Part shown: piece by piece, positions 34,047-43,388 of the stretch
Numbering within the stretch: position 1 is the stretch's first letter
Layout: each line of letters starts with the position of its first letter
Assembly (NCBI GenBank): GCA_964578485.1
Contig: CAZODA010000003.1
Span: 62,001 to 126,000, forward strand
Direction: 5' to 3'
Source of the DNA: CAZODA01 sp964578485
GTDB lineage: Bacteria > Bacteroidota > Bacteroidia > Bacteroidales > Marinilabiliaceae
Length of the DNA stretch: 64,000 nucleotides
Notes under the pieces: model-generated
The model's input: only the letters and a program-made list of their open reading frames with translations
Database searches by the model: none
Told to the model about the DNA's origin: nothing
Translations under genes and position numbers: made by a program

Positions 34047-36179
34047 TTACTCTTTTCTCGGACTACGAGGGATCAGAACTTTTCTCGACAACTTCAATTT
34101 TCCGGATCTCGTATCTATATCAATCAGCTTAACCTCAACCTCTTCACCTTCTTTCAAAATATCTTCCGGCTTTTCAATACGTTTCCAGTCAATTTCAGAA
34201 ATATGTAACAGGCCATCTTTTCCCGGAAGTATTTCTACAAAAGCTCCAAAAGGAACTATTGATTTTACTTTCCCTTTATAAACTTTTCCGAGTTCCGGTA
34301 CTGCGACTATTGCATTGATTCTTTCAAGAGCCAAATTAATAGACTCCTTGTTATCGGCAGCAACATCTACAATTCCAAACATTCCTTCTTCAGTAATAGT
34401 AATAATACTATTTGTTGAAGCTTGAATTTCTTGGATAATTTTTCCACCCGGCCCAATAACAGCTCCTATAAGCTCCTTAGGTATCTTCAAAGTTTCAATA
34501 CGTGGCGCATGTGGCTTATAATCTGACCTTGCCTCAGGAAGGGTATCCGTAATTTTTTCAAGAATATGTAATCTACCGACTCTGGCCTGCTCCAATGCTT
34601 TTTCTAGTATCTCATAAGAAAGTCCGTCAACTTTTATATCCATCTGTGCTGCAGTAATACCCTCACTTGTACCTGTAACCTTAAAATCCATATCTCCCAA
34701 ATGGTCTTCATCACCAAGAATATCTGACAATATGGTGTATTGACCGGTTTTTGGATCGGAAATTAAGCCCATGGCAATACCTGAAACAGGACGTTTAATT
34801 TTAACACCGGCATCCATAAGGGCAAGTGTAGCTGCACAAACTGTTGCCATAGACGATGAACCATTAGACTCTAATATATCTGACATCACTCTTATAACAT
34901 AAGGAATGTCTTCGGGCATCATTCTTTTTAATGCACGCATGGCAAGATTTCCATGACCAATTTCACGACGTCCTACTCCTCGGTATGGTCTAGCATCACC
35001 TGTTGAAAAAGGAGGGAAGTTATAATGCAAAAGAAAACGATCAACGCTTTTATTTAAAACATCATCAATAATTTTTTCATCTAACTTGGTACCTAAGGTC
35101 ACTGTAGTAAGTGATTGTGTTTCACCACGTGTAAAAACAGATGATCCATGAGGGCCGGGCAAGCAATCGATTTCACACCATATTGGACGGATCTCATCCA
35201 TTTTACGCCCATCGAGCCTGATATTGTCATCTAACATAAGTCGGCGAACAGCTTCCTTCTCTACATCATGATAATATTTTTTAATCAAATCAAGAGGTAT
35301 CTCATCTTCTTCAACATCAGGATAATTAATTTCTATAAATTCATCAACAAGCTGTTTGAAAGCATTCAAGCGTTCATGCTTATTAGGATTAGCCTTTTTA
35401 GCAACTGCATAAACCTTGTCATAAGTATCTTTCCAGATTTTTTCACGAAGTTCTTCATCATTTTCATCATGTAAATATTCTCGAACTTCTTTTTTACCAA
35501 GCTTCTTCACTAATTCAATCTGAGCCTTACACTGCACTTTAATTGCTTCATGAGCAACTTTCATGGCCTCAAGCAAGTCAGCTTCCGATACCTCATCCAT
35601 TTCGCCCTCTACCATCAAGATATTATCATAAGTTGCACCAACAATAATATCAAGATCTGCAGACTGAATTTGTGAAACAGTGGGATTAACAATAAGCTCA
35701 CCATCAACTCTGCCAACACGAACTTCAGAGATAGGGCCATTAAAAGGAATGTCGGAAACTGCAAGTGCTGCAGAAGCTGCAAGACCTGCAAGAGCATCAG
35801 GCGAGTTTTCCTTATCAGCAGAAATCAATGCAATATTAACAAAAGTTTCAGCATGAAAATCATCAGGAAATAAGGGACGTAAAGCTCTGTCAACTATACG
35901 TGAAACTAATATTTCATAATCCGAAGGGCGTGATTCGCGCTTTTGAAAACCACCGGGGAAACGCCCAATAGCGGAAAATTTCTCTCTATATTCAACCGAT
36001 AAAGGCATAAAGTCCGTACCGGGTTTAGCTTCTTCAGCAGCAACAACAGTAGCTAAAAGATAAGTATCGCCCATACGTACTACAACAGATCCATCGGCTT
36101 GTCTTGCCAGTTTACCTGTTTCTATAATAATCGATCTGCCATCGCCTAAATCGATAATTTGTTCAATTGATTTTAACAT
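34047..36179 (-). CDS. pnp: Polyribonucleotide nucleotidyltransferase (PNPase)
   Basis: This 710-residue enzyme degrades RNA 3'-5' with phosphate. Two RNase PH domains are visible (GRFPGGFQKRESRPSDYEIL and FPPFSTGDARPYRGVGRREIGHG), then a KH domain (IPKELIGAVIGPGGKIIQEIQ region) and an S1 domain (GKVKSIVPFGAFVEILPGKDGLLHISE). Length is standard. It is downstream of rpsO, an order conserved in many bacteria. A 33-base hairpin at 36236-36268 lies about 57 bases before the ATG and could be an RNase III-type control site (inference). Confidence 0.97.
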   Translation of the reverse strand: MLKSIEQIIDLGDGRSIIIETGKLARQADGSVVVRMGDTYLLATVVAAEEAKPGTDFMPLSVEYREKFSAIGRFPGGFQKRESRPSDYEILVSRIVDRALRPLFPDDFHAETFVNIALISADKENSPDALAGLAASAALAVSDIPFNGPISEVRVGRVDGELIVNPTVSQIQSADLDIIVGATYDNILMVEGEMDEVSEADLLEAMKVAHEAIKVQCKAQIELVKKLGKKEVREYLHDENDEELREKIWKDTYDKVYAVAKKANPNKHERLNAFKQLVDEFIEINYPDVEEDEIPLDLIKKYYHDVEKEAVRRLMLDDNIRLDGRKMDEIRPIWCEIDCLPGPHGSSVFTRGETQSLTTVTLGTKLDEKIIDDVLNKSVDRFLLHYNFPPFSTGDARPYRGVGRREIGHGNLAMRALKRMMPEDIPYVIRVMSDILESNGSSSMATVCAATLALMDAGVKIKRPVSGIAMGLISDPKTGQYTILSDILGDEDHLGDMDFKVTGTSEGITAAQMDIKVDGLSYEILEKALEQARVGRLHILEKITDTLPEARSDYKPHAPRIETLKIPKELIGAVIGPGGKIIQEIQASTNSIITITEEGMFGIVDVAADNKESINLALERINAIVAVPELGKVYKGKVKSIVPFGAFVEILPGKDGLLHISEIDWKRIEKPEDILKEGEEVEVKLIDIDTRSGKLKLSRKVLIPRSPRKE

Positions 36180-36552
36180 AACTTGAAAATAATATTTATG
36201 TTGTCAAAGATACTCAATATATGCAGACAATATAATGCCGGCAAGTAAAATAAAATACTTGTCCGGCAAAAATATTTTTTGAGTTAGTATATCTTTGACT
36301 TTTAAGTAAATGCGATTAAAAAAAGAGGCTATCTAAGAAAAATTTTTAATTTCAGATATAAAATAAGTGCATTATCGTGCAAACTAAATTTTTAAGTTCA
36401 AAAAATAACGCGCCTATTAATAGCTTAAGTTGTCAAAATTTCTTTTTTCAACTAGCTCTGAATTCAGCCTTTATATAAAGCAAAATTATTAAGCAGCTAA
36501 TATAGCTGTTGCTGAAAAAACAAATTATGAAGCAAGAACTATATTTGGAAAG
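36180..36552. other. 373-base rpsO-pnp intergenic region
   Basis: No ORF is supported here. The stretch is AT-rich and holds a hairpin at 36236-36268 and two minus-strand -7-like elements (plus CAAAGATA at 36205-36212 and CAAAAATA at 36267-36274), either of which could start a pnp transcript. No strong terminator directly after rpsO was seen. Confidence 0.6.
36236..36268 (-). promoter_or_regulatory. Hairpin upstream of pnp, possible leader control element
   Basis: TGCCGGCAAGTA and TACTTGTCCGGCA pair over 12 positions with one bulged base and an AT loop. There is no long T-run on the minus strand, so terminator function is weak. Its place before pnp recalls the RNase III hairpin that controls pnp in enterobacteria; function here is a guess. 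Confidence 0.4.
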
Positions 36553-36822
36553 CTATCTCCGTAGTTTAAGTTCTTTAATCAACGATCTGTAGGCTTCAAT
36601 GTCTTTTGCTTTTAAGTAGTCAAGCAAACGGCGACGTTTACCTACCATTTTCATTAAAGCATGCTCTGTACTAAAATCCTTTTTATTTAACTTCAAATGC
36701 TTGGTTAAATGTTCAATACGGTAAGTGAATAATGCAATCTGACTTTGGGGAGACCCTGAATCAGTTTCTGATTTACCATATTTTGAAAAGATTTCTTTTT
36801 TTACTTCTTGATTCAAATACAT
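36553..36822 (-). CDS. rpsO: Ribosomal protein S15
   Basis: The 89-residue product has the S15 signature: KSETDSGSPQSQIALFTYRI, HLTKHLKLNKKDFSTEHALM and GKRRRLLDYL. Length matches the family. It binds 16S rRNA in the small subunit. Its ATG at 36822 is preceded by a clear promoter (36852-36882). Confidence 0.98.
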   Translation of the reverse strand: MYLNQEVKKEIFSKYGKSETDSGSPQSQIALFTYRIEHLTKHLKLNKKDFSTEHALMKMVGKRRRLLDYLKAKDIEAYRSLIKELKLRR

Positions 36823-36851
36823 AATTATTCAGACTAATTTATTTTGAGCGG

Positions 36852-36882
36852 CAAAGTTATATCATTTTCAATAAAATCACAA
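36852..36882 (-). promoter_or_regulatory. Promoter of rpsO
   Basis: On the minus strand TTG (36882-36880), a 20-base spacer and TAACTTTG (36859-36852) match the Bacteroidota sigma-factor consensus. Predicted transcription start is about 36845, leaving a leader of about 23 bases before the ATG. Confidence 0.75.
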
Positions 36883-36963
36883 CAGCTATTGGAGTTTAAT
36901 TTTTTTTAGTGAAAAAATTATGTCTATTACAGGTAAATTCTCACTATAATATTATGCAAATCA

Positions 36964-37863
36964 TCATATTATTATATTTTTTCTGTATTGAGCCGGTGAA
37001 AAACCGGTAATCTGTTTAAAAATTCTTGAAAAATGATAACGATCAGCAAATCCGGTTTTCACTGCTACCTCATTTATTGGCGTATCAAAATGATGTAACA
37101 TAACACAAGCTACATCAATTCTTTTCTTTTTCACAAAAAGTTGTGGTGTTAAACCAATTTCCTGCTTAAAGAATCGTATAAAGCTGTTTGTTGCCATATT
37201 TGCCTTAACTGCTAAAGCATCATTATTTAAATTATCATTTAAATTTTCTTCTACATAATTTAATACTGATAAAATTCGTTTATCGCTTGAAATTAATGAC
37301 TTGCTATTTTCAAATATTTTTGACAATAATTCATTTATAAATGAATGAATTATGACATTTATTGAAAAATTGAAATTTGAATTTGCCTGAGTATGTTCTA
37401 AATGTTCTTTAATAGCATTAATTTTATCCAACAAATTATTATCTATATCTATTTCAAATATTTCAGGGATAATATTGTCATAAGGAAAACCAATATTGAA
37501 ATGAATAAACAGATGAGAAATATAATCATTAACTTCATTTTCATTTATTCTGCCACCCTTTAAAACATATCCTTTATCAGGAATAATATTATTGTCAATT
37601 CTTGTGGCGTATGAGGTGTTTGGCGTAATAACAATAATCTTATCAGCTGTTAGATTTAGCTCTTGGTTTTCATAAATTATTTTTGCACCTTCTTTGTCGT
37701 TGTGGTATATCCGCCAATATGGATATGACAGTTCATTAAACTCCCAATTTTTCAACCACCAGTATCTGCAACAGTGTATTTTCACACTGTAATTCGGAAA
37801 TTTTTGTAAAATATCCGATGGATCGCCTTTGTCAGGAATTTTTGGAATAATTGATGCTGCCAA
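36964..37863 (-). CDS. AraC-family transcriptional regulator, divergent from fucI
   Basis: This protein of 299 residues has a cupin-like sensor part (WRIYHNDKEGAKIIYENQEL, HLFIHFNIGFPYDN) and two C-terminal helix-turn-helix motifs (ALAVKANMATNSFIRFFKQ and INEVAVKTGFADRYHFSRIFKQITGFSPAQYRK). The only suitable start in this frame is a TTG at 37863, since an in-frame stop lies just upstream and no ATG follows for over 200 codons. It is transcribed away from fucI, 118 bases apart, and is thus the likely activator of L-fucose use. In Bacteroides the known fucose repressor is GntR-type, so this is a different choice. Confidence 0.88.
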   Translation of the reverse strand: MAASIIPKIPDKGDPSDILQKFPNYSVKIHCCRYWWLKNWEFNELSYPYWRIYHNDKEGAKIIYENQELNLTADKIIVITPNTSYATRIDNNIIPDKGYVLKGGRINENEVNDYISHLFIHFNIGFPYDNIIPEIFEIDIDNNLLDKINAIKEHLEHTQANSNFNFSINVIIHSFINELLSKIFENSKSLISSDKRILSVLNYVEENLNDNLNNDALAVKANMATNSFIRFFKQEIGLTPQLFVKKKRIDVACVMLHHFDTPINEVAVKTGFADRYHFSRIFKQITGFSPAQYRKNIII

Positions 37864-37888
37864 ATCTCACAAATGTTAGAAACAGATA

Positions 37889-37919
37889 CAAATCTATGTA
37901 AAATAAACATTTTTTTCAA
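37889..37919 (-). promoter_or_regulatory. Promoter of the AraC-family regulator gene
   Basis: On the minus strand TTG (37919-37917), 20 bases and TAGATTTG (37896-37889) match the phylum consensus. The start of transcription would be near 37882, about 20 bases before the TTG start codon, which supports that start. Confidence 0.7.
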
Positions 37920-37981
37920 TACAAAAAAAATGCAATTTTGTAAGACAAAGATTAAAAAGTAAAAATTAAAATTATATAGCA

Positions 37982-39769
37982 ATGGCAAATAGATTAATTG
38001 GGGCTTTACCCAAGGTTGGTATTCGTCCTGTAATTGATGGTCGTGAAAATGGAATTCGCGAATCTTTAGAAGAGCAGGTAATGGCTTTAGCCAAGGCTGC
38101 AGCCAATTTGATTGAATCCTCACTCCGTTTTCCCGGTGGTGAAAAGCCTGAGTGTGTAATTGCTGACACTTGTATTGGTGGAGTTGCTGAAGCTGCCATG
38201 TGTGCAGAAAAATTCAGGAAAGAGGGAGTAGGCGTTTCCCTAACCGTAACTCCTTGTTGGTGTTATGGTACAGAGATAATGGATACAGACCCTCTTATTC
38301 CTAAGGCTGTATGGGGTTTTAATGGAACTGAGCGTCCCGGGGCTGTATATTTAGCGGCAGCATTGGCCGGGTATTCTCAAAAGGGTCTTCCTGCTTTTGG
38401 CATCTATGGACGTGATGTTCAGGATTCGGGGGATACAAATATTCCTGACGATGTTCGTGAGAAGATATTGCGTTTTGTAAAGTCGGGTTTAGCAGTAGCT
38501 CAAATGAGGGGTAAGTCATATCTTTCAATTGGATACAGTTCAATGGGAATAGCCGGTTCTATGGTTGATACAAATTTTATGCAGGATTATTTTGGTATCA
38601 GAACTGAGTTTGTTGAGTCGGTTGAGATTTTAAGAAGAATTGATCAAAAAATATATGATCAGGAAGAGTTTGAAAAGGCCTTGGCATGGACAAAGAAGAA
38701 CTGTAAAGAAGGTAAAGATTTAAATAGTCCTGAGATGCAAGTTGATGCAGAGCGCAAGGCTTTTGAATGGGAGGCCGTTGTTAAAATGACTCTTATCTGT
38801 CGTGATATGATGATAGGCAATAAAAAGTTGGTTGAGAGAGGGTATCGTGAAGAAGGGCTTGGCAGAAATGCTATTGTAGGTGGATTTCAAGGACAACGGC
38901 AATGGACAGATTATCAGCCAAACGCAGATTTCACTGAAGCCATATTAAATTCTTCTTTCGATTGGAACGGTATCAGGCAGCCATTTATGTTTGCAACGGA
39001 AAATGATAGTTTAAATGCTATTTCAATGCTTTTTGGTCATCTATTATCAAATCGTGCTCAACTTTTTTCCGATGTCAGAACTTTTTGGAGTCCGGAAGCT
39101 GTAAAGCGCGTAAGCGGCAAGGAATTAAAAGGAGTAGCAAAAAATGGAATAATTCATCTTATAAATTCCGGGTCAACGACTTTGGATGCCACAGCACAAC
39201 AACGTGACAGTGAAGGTAAGCCTACCATGAAACCATTCTGGGAGATAACAGAAGATGAGGTTCAAAAATGTTTGGATAATACTGTATGGCCTCAGGCTAA
39301 TAGAGGATACTTCAGGGGTGGTGGTTTCTCTTCTTTATTTAAAACTGATGGCGAAATGCCTGTTACTATGTGTCGATTAAATATAGTTAAAGGCTTGGGA
39401 CCGGTATTACAAATTGCTGAAGGCCAAACGGTAGTTCTACCCAATGAAGTTCATGAAATTCTTGATAAGCGCACAGATCCAACTTGGCCAACAACTTGGT
39501 TTGTTCCACGAACCACAGCTAAGGGTGCTTTTAAAGATGTTTATACTGTTATGTCTAATTGGGGAGCAAACCATGGGGCTATAAGTTATGGGCATATTGG
39601 AGCAGATTTAATTACCTTGGCTTCCATGTTGAGAATCCCTGTTAATATGCATAATATTGACGACGATAAAATATTCAGACCAAGTGCTTGGACAGCTTTT
39701 GGAGAAGGAAAAGAGGGCTCGGATTACAGGGCTTGTGCAAATTATGGTCCTCTATATGGGATAAAGTAA
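37982..39769 (+). CDS. fucI: L-fucose isomerase
   Basis: This 595-residue enzyme converts L-fucose to L-fuculose with manganese. It is nearly the length of E. coli FucI (591). Recognisable segments include IGALPKVGIRPVIDGRENG, TPCWCYGTEIMDTDP, WGFNGTERPGAVYLAAALAG and IYGRDVQDSGD, followed later by NRGYFRGGGFSSLF and NWGANHGAISYGHIGADLI. It begins the locus fucI-fucK-[AbiE pair]-fucU-fucP and is divergent from an AraC regulator. The next gene, fucK, starts 40 bases later. Confidence 0.97.
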   Translation: MANRLIGALPKVGIRPVIDGRENGIRESLEEQVMALAKAAANLIESSLRFPGGEKPECVIADTCIGGVAEAAMCAEKFRKEGVGVSLTVTPCWCYGTEIMDTDPLIPKAVWGFNGTERPGAVYLAAALAGYSQKGLPAFGIYGRDVQDSGDTNIPDDVREKILRFVKSGLAVAQMRGKSYLSIGYSSMGIAGSMVDTNFMQDYFGIRTEFVESVEILRRIDQKIYDQEEFEKALAWTKKNCKEGKDLNSPEMQVDAERKAFEWEAVVKMTLICRDMMIGNKKLVERGYREEGLGRNAIVGGFQGQRQWTDYQPNADFTEAILNSSFDWNGIRQPFMFATENDSLNAISMLFGHLLSNRAQLFSDVRTFWSPEAVKRVSGKELKGVAKNGIIHLINSGSTTLDATAQQRDSEGKPTMKPFWEITEDEVQKCLDNTVWPQANRGYFRGGGFSSLFKTDGEMPVTMCRLNIVKGLGPVLQIAEGQTVVLPNEVHEILDKRTDPTWPTTWFVPRTTAKGAFKDVYTVMSNWGANHGAISYGHIGADLITLASMLRIPVNMHNIDDDKIFRPSAWTAFGEGKEGSDYRACANYGPLYGIK

Positions 39770-39809
39770 AGAATATTACATAGAAAGTGTTAAAGGTGTT
39801 GATTTTATT

Positions 39810-41276
39810 ATGAGTAAAAATAAAATTGCAATAGTTTTTGACATAGGTGCTTCTAATGCAAGAGTTGTTGCCATTGATACAGGTGGAACAATTCTTGCTA
39901 TAGACTCAAAAGCTAATGAAGTTGACGATGATCCACATTACAAAAATGGAAAAATATGGGATATCGATAAGTTATGGGAAAAGTTGTCTCATTCATCTAG
40001 AGAAGTGATGAAGCGTATTGATCCTCAAAAAATTGCAGGTGTCACAATCACCACTTTCGGTGTAGATGGTACATTTATAGATAAAGAGGGGAAGCTTTTA
40101 TATCCTGTAATTTCATGGCAATGTACACGCACAGAAAATATGCTGGAAAAGATAAAAGATAAAATCTCACTTGAAGAAATATACTCTAAAAGCGCTGTTT
40201 ATCCCTATGCCTTTAATACTATAAATAAATTTATTTGGTTTAAAGAAAACAGGCCTGATATAATTGAGAAGGCCGACAAGTTCATTTTTATGCCCTCGCT
40301 TTTGGCATTAAAATTAACAGGAGTAGCAAAAAATGATTACACCATGATTGGCACTTCTATGATGAATGATTTGGCAAAACGACACATCTCATCGAAAATA
40401 TTTAGTGCACTTGAAATTCCGGAATCTATCTTTGGCAATTTTGGAGAACCGGGTGATATGGTAGGTTTTGTGACAGAAAAAGCATCCCAAGAGACCGGGC
40501 TTCCGGAGAAATTACCGCTATTTTTGGCCGGTCACGACTCACAGTTTGCTGTTTTTGGCTCAGGAGCTGAACTCAATCAGCCGGTTTTAAGCTCCGGCAC
40601 CTGGGAGGTTATACTTAGCAGAAGCAATTCTTTTAATAGTACACAATCATCATTGGATTTGTGTCTTACCACTGAGGCAGATCCAATACCCGGTGTATAT
40701 AACATTGGACAAAACTGGCTTGGAGCGGGAGTATTAGAATGGTTCTCAGACCACTTTTATCCAAATCTTGAGGGTGACGAGCTTTATGAAAAAATGATTG
40801 CTGATGCCGAAAAAGTAAGTCCCGGAGCAGGTGACATAACTGTTAATCCAGCCTTTTATAAGGACAGCTTAAGTTCAAAGGGAGGGGTAATAAGAGGTTT
40901 AACTCTTGATACTAAACCGGCTATGCTTTATCGGGCTTTCTTAGAGGGTTTATCCTTTAGATTACGTGAAGGATTAGAAGCAATTGAAAATGCAGGAAGC
41001 TTTAAAGCTGAAAAGATTATTTGCGTTGGTGGTGGTTCTAAAAACAGACTTTGGAATCAAATAAGGGCTGATGTTACCGGGCTTCCTATTGTTACTATTG
41101 CACAAAAAGAAACAACAGTTCTTGGAGCATCATTCTTTGTTTTTGCAGCTGCATCTGTTTCAAAATCTGCTGTAGAAAGCAGAAAAAAAGTAGATTATTC
41201 TTCAACAACTTTTAAGCCCTCCAAAAATAAAGATCTTTATAATCGATTATATGTAAAATATAAATCAAGTAAATAA
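39810..41276 (+). CDS. fucK: L-fuculokinase, FGGY family
   Basis: This 488-residue sugar kinase starts with IAIVFDIGASNARVVAID (ATP loop 1) and has TTFGVDGTFID, the FGGY-type AGHDSQFAVFGSG, SSGTWEV and ICVGGGSKNRLWNQIRADV (adenosine site). Together with fucI 40 bases upstream and fucU/fucP downstream it is best read as L-fuculose kinase; rhamnulokinase activity is possible from the family alone. Its stop at 41276 faces the stop of the AbiEii-like gene, which is on the opposite strand. No fuculose-1-phosphate aldolase gene follows. Confidence 0.93.
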   Translation: MSKNKIAIVFDIGASNARVVAIDTGGTILAIDSKANEVDDDPHYKNGKIWDIDKLWEKLSHSSREVMKRIDPQKIAGVTITTFGVDGTFIDKEGKLLYPVISWQCTRTENMLEKIKDKISLEEIYSKSAVYPYAFNTINKFIWFKENRPDIIEKADKFIFMPSLLALKLTGVAKNDYTMIGTSMMNDLAKRHISSKIFSALEIPESIFGNFGEPGDMVGFVTEKASQETGLPEKLPLFLAGHDSQFAVFGSGAELNQPVLSSGTWEVILSRSNSFNSTQSSLDLCLTTEADPIPGVYNIGQNWLGAGVLEWFSDHFYPNLEGDELYEKMIADAEKVSPGAGDITVNPAFYKDSLSSKGGVIRGLTLDTKPAMLYRAFLEGLSFRLREGLEAIENAGSFKAEKIICVGGGSKNRLWNQIRADVTGLPIVTIAQKETTVLGASFFVFAAASVSKSAVESRKKVDYSSTTFKPSKNKDLYNRLYVKYKSSK

Positions 41277-41398
41277 TAGCAGGCATATAACCAGATTTTC
41301 CTGATTTCTCCCAGCAAATAGCAAACACATCTTCTCGTCCTTTAAATAGGGAACGGAAAGTATTTATTTGAGATTTGAGATTCGTTGTTCATTTTCCA

Positions 41399-42241
41399 TT
41401 ACTTTAATTTCTGATTTAGGATTTGAAAGCAATCTACAATGTCATCAAATTTGACTTTATTTGTCTCTACAATCTGGTTAAACAGAATACTGTCTTCTTT
41501 TAAATTTATCTCTGTTTCCATAATTGCTTTTAATTTTGCTTTATTGCTGTTATTGTCAGCTAAGAGCTTGTTAATATCAATACCTAATAACGATGCACCA
41601 GCCTTTGTTATGATAAAACTTTCTATTTCATACACTTCTAAATAATGCTCCATAACTGCTCTTTTTTCGTGGATATTGAGATAGTTCTGAAGAATAAATC
41701 CCATATCGTCAGCATCTTTATTCCCTTTATGATATCTGTCTTTCCAAGCAACCAATTTTAAAATAAAAATTCCTGCTAATGAAACAATATCAATTTCCAG
41801 TGTATCATCTATCTTCACTCTGACTAAATCTTTTTCAGCTTCTTCAAAACCCAGAACTGTCATTGCAAAAGACTCGTCTGGTGGCCAAAAAATTTTGTCA
41901 TCTGCAGTTGAAATTCCACCATACGGAACTATATCTAACTGAAAATAATTCAGATATAAAAATCGTTGTTGTTGCCTTGGATCTTTTTTAAAATCAGACA
42001 GTTGCGTGATTTCTTTTTCAATAGTTTCAAATTCTTCCCATTTATCCACAGCTATGGCAATATCAATATCTTGCGTTCTTCGCCCGGGTTTTTTTCGGTG
42101 AAGTTCCATAATGATATCACGTGCCATTGCCCCAATGATAAAGAACTTGATTTCCAATTTTTGAAATACCGGAATCAGCTCATCCAACAGTTTTTTTAGT
42201 AATGAATGTTCTAATTTCTCGCTTGAAATGTTATAAGCCAT
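41399..42241 (-). CDS. AbiEii-like nucleotidyltransferase toxin
   Basis: This 280-residue protein has the minimal nucleotidyltransferase fold: FIIGAMARDIIM (glycine motif), RRTQDIDIAIAV (metal Asp about 58 and 60) and a third Asp about 103 in QLDIVPYGG. AbiEii toxins of type IV toxin-antitoxin and abortive-infection systems transfer nucleotides to tRNA or other targets and stop growth during phage infection. Its start overlaps the stop of the AbiEi-like gene by 11 bases, so the two are translationally coupled, antitoxin first. The pair is inverted inside the fucose locus. Length and residues look intact. The true target is unknown. Confidence 0.8.
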   Translation of the reverse strand: MAYNISSEKLEHSLLKKLLDELIPVFQKLEIKFFIIGAMARDIIMELHRKKPGRRTQDIDIAIAVDKWEEFETIEKEITQLSDFKKDPRQQQRFLYLNYFQLDIVPYGGISTADDKIFWPPDESFAMTVLGFEEAEKDLVRVKIDDTLEIDIVSLAGIFILKLVAWKDRYHKGNKDADDMGFILQNYLNIHEKRAVMEHYLEVYEIESFIITKAGASLLGIDINKLLADNNSNKAKLKAIMETEINLKEDSILFNQIVETNKVKFDDIVDCFQILNQKLK

Positions 42242-43214
42242 TTTCTAAAATTAGTTTAGCTGTTTCTATATTTCTATTGTTTCCGGTTCCTAATAAATCT
42301 GCATATATCACTAAAGGAGGAGCTGTTTTGCGATTTCTTAAATCCAGATCGTCTGTCCAAAATTTGCTATATAAATCAATATTCCCATATTCATCAGGAA
42401 CGAGTTTTAGCTCTTTTGCAATTCTGATTATTTCTTCGTTGGTATAGATGATGTAATCATGGGGCTTTAAGCGTCCTGTCAACAATTCTCCACCGGGTTC
42501 ACCTCCAAAATACAGTTGCAAGTCACTGTTGCTTAAAATACTATTCACATTAAACTCACTTTCTAAAGCTCTCATTTTCTTTCTGAAAGAACGAGGTTTT
42601 AAAAGTTCATTGTAAGCGATTACCCAACGCTCAATGATTTCATCTTGATTTTTTAGAACCTTTTTATTTTTTGTTTTTAATAAATAATGACTTTCCTCTA
42701 ACTCTTTGAAAATATTACTTACAGATCCCAAAGCAATACCTGCTTTTTCTGCTAATTCTCTATAAGAAAATTGTAGTGTCTCAGGATTAGAGATTAGTAG
42801 TAGAAGTAATTTTAGACCTGCCTCCTGAAAAGCTCGGGTTTGATTTGTTTTTTTATTGATTTTTGCTTTCTTCCCTTCTATATTTACAAAAAAATTCTTT
42901 GTCTTGATAAAAGCATTCCCTGAAGCATCAAGATAATTGATGTTATTTTGTTTAAGCTCTTCTGCTGTTTTTTTAGTCAGATAGTCAGCAATGACAATAT
43001 TGTTTTTTGAAGGATTAATATCCTTCAAAGCAGACATAATGATGCCATAATTTGCGTTTTTAGCATTCTTTTTAGCAATGCCATAGAAGGTCTCCTTGTT
43101 AATTTGAAGCACCACATCATAGATTTCCCTAACACTTTCAATAGCAATAGGGATCCCTGTTGATTCTTCTAAAGCAGCAATGGCTTCATATACAAAATCG
43201 TTGTCCTTATACAT
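42231..43214 (-). CDS. AbiEi-like antitoxin / winged-helix regulator
   Basis: This 327-residue protein is encoded just before the nucleotidyltransferase. A winged-helix region is visible (YRELAEKAGIALGSVSNIFKELEESHYLL). The C-terminal part (LYFGGEPGGELLTGRLKPHD, DLDLRNRKTAPPLVIYADLL) resembles the AbiEi antitoxin C-terminal domain. AbiEi proteins repress their own promoter by binding inverted repeats and counter the toxin. The promoter here carries two TGTTCA and two TGAACA half sites arranged symmetrically (43219-43271), which fits that model. The longer N-terminal half (about 1-130) differs from classical AbiEi. Confidence 0.78.
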   Translation of the reverse strand: MYKDNDFVYEAIAALEESTGIPIAIESVREIYDVVLQINKETFYGIAKKNAKNANYGIIMSALKDINPSKNNIVIADYLTKKTAEELKQNNINYLDASGNAFIKTKNFFVNIEGKKAKINKKTNQTRAFQEAGLKLLLLLISNPETLQFSYRELAEKAGIALGSVSNIFKELEESHYLLKTKNKKVLKNQDEIIERWVIAYNELLKPRSFRKKMRALESEFNVNSILSNSDLQLYFGGEPGGELLTGRLKPHDYIIYTNEEIIRIAKELKLVPDEYGNIDLYSKFWTDDLDLRNRKTAPPLVIYADLLGTGNNRNIETAKLILENGL

Positions 43215-43218
43215 CTCA

Positions 43219-43271
43219 TGTTCATTAAAATTAAGTGTTCAGCAGGAATGAACATTCAAAAATAATGAACA
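43219..43271. promoter_or_regulatory. Symmetrical four-site operator of the AbiE-like pair
   Basis: TGTTCA at 43219 and 43236 and the inverse TGAACA at 43249 and 43266 are all spaced by 11 bases within each half and 7 bases across the centre. The array begins 4 bases before the AbiEi-like ATG and overlaps its -7 element. This layout is what is expected for autoregulation by the antitoxin. Confidence 0.75.
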
Positions 43272-43287
43272 AAAATAAATTAGGCAA
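43257..43287 (-). promoter_or_regulatory. Promoter of the AbiE-like pair
   Basis: On the minus strand TTG (43287-43285), 20 bases and TATTTTTG (43264-43257) match the phylum consensus. It drives the pair away from fucU and lies inside the symmetrical TGTTCA/TGAACA array. Confidence 0.75.
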
Positions 43288-43388
43288 GTATTTAGAGAAA
43301 AAAGATATTCTATTCTTTTAACACCATTAAAAAACTTACGTTTGCTACATTATCATAAAACAGCTGTAACTTCTTTATTAAAAAATGC

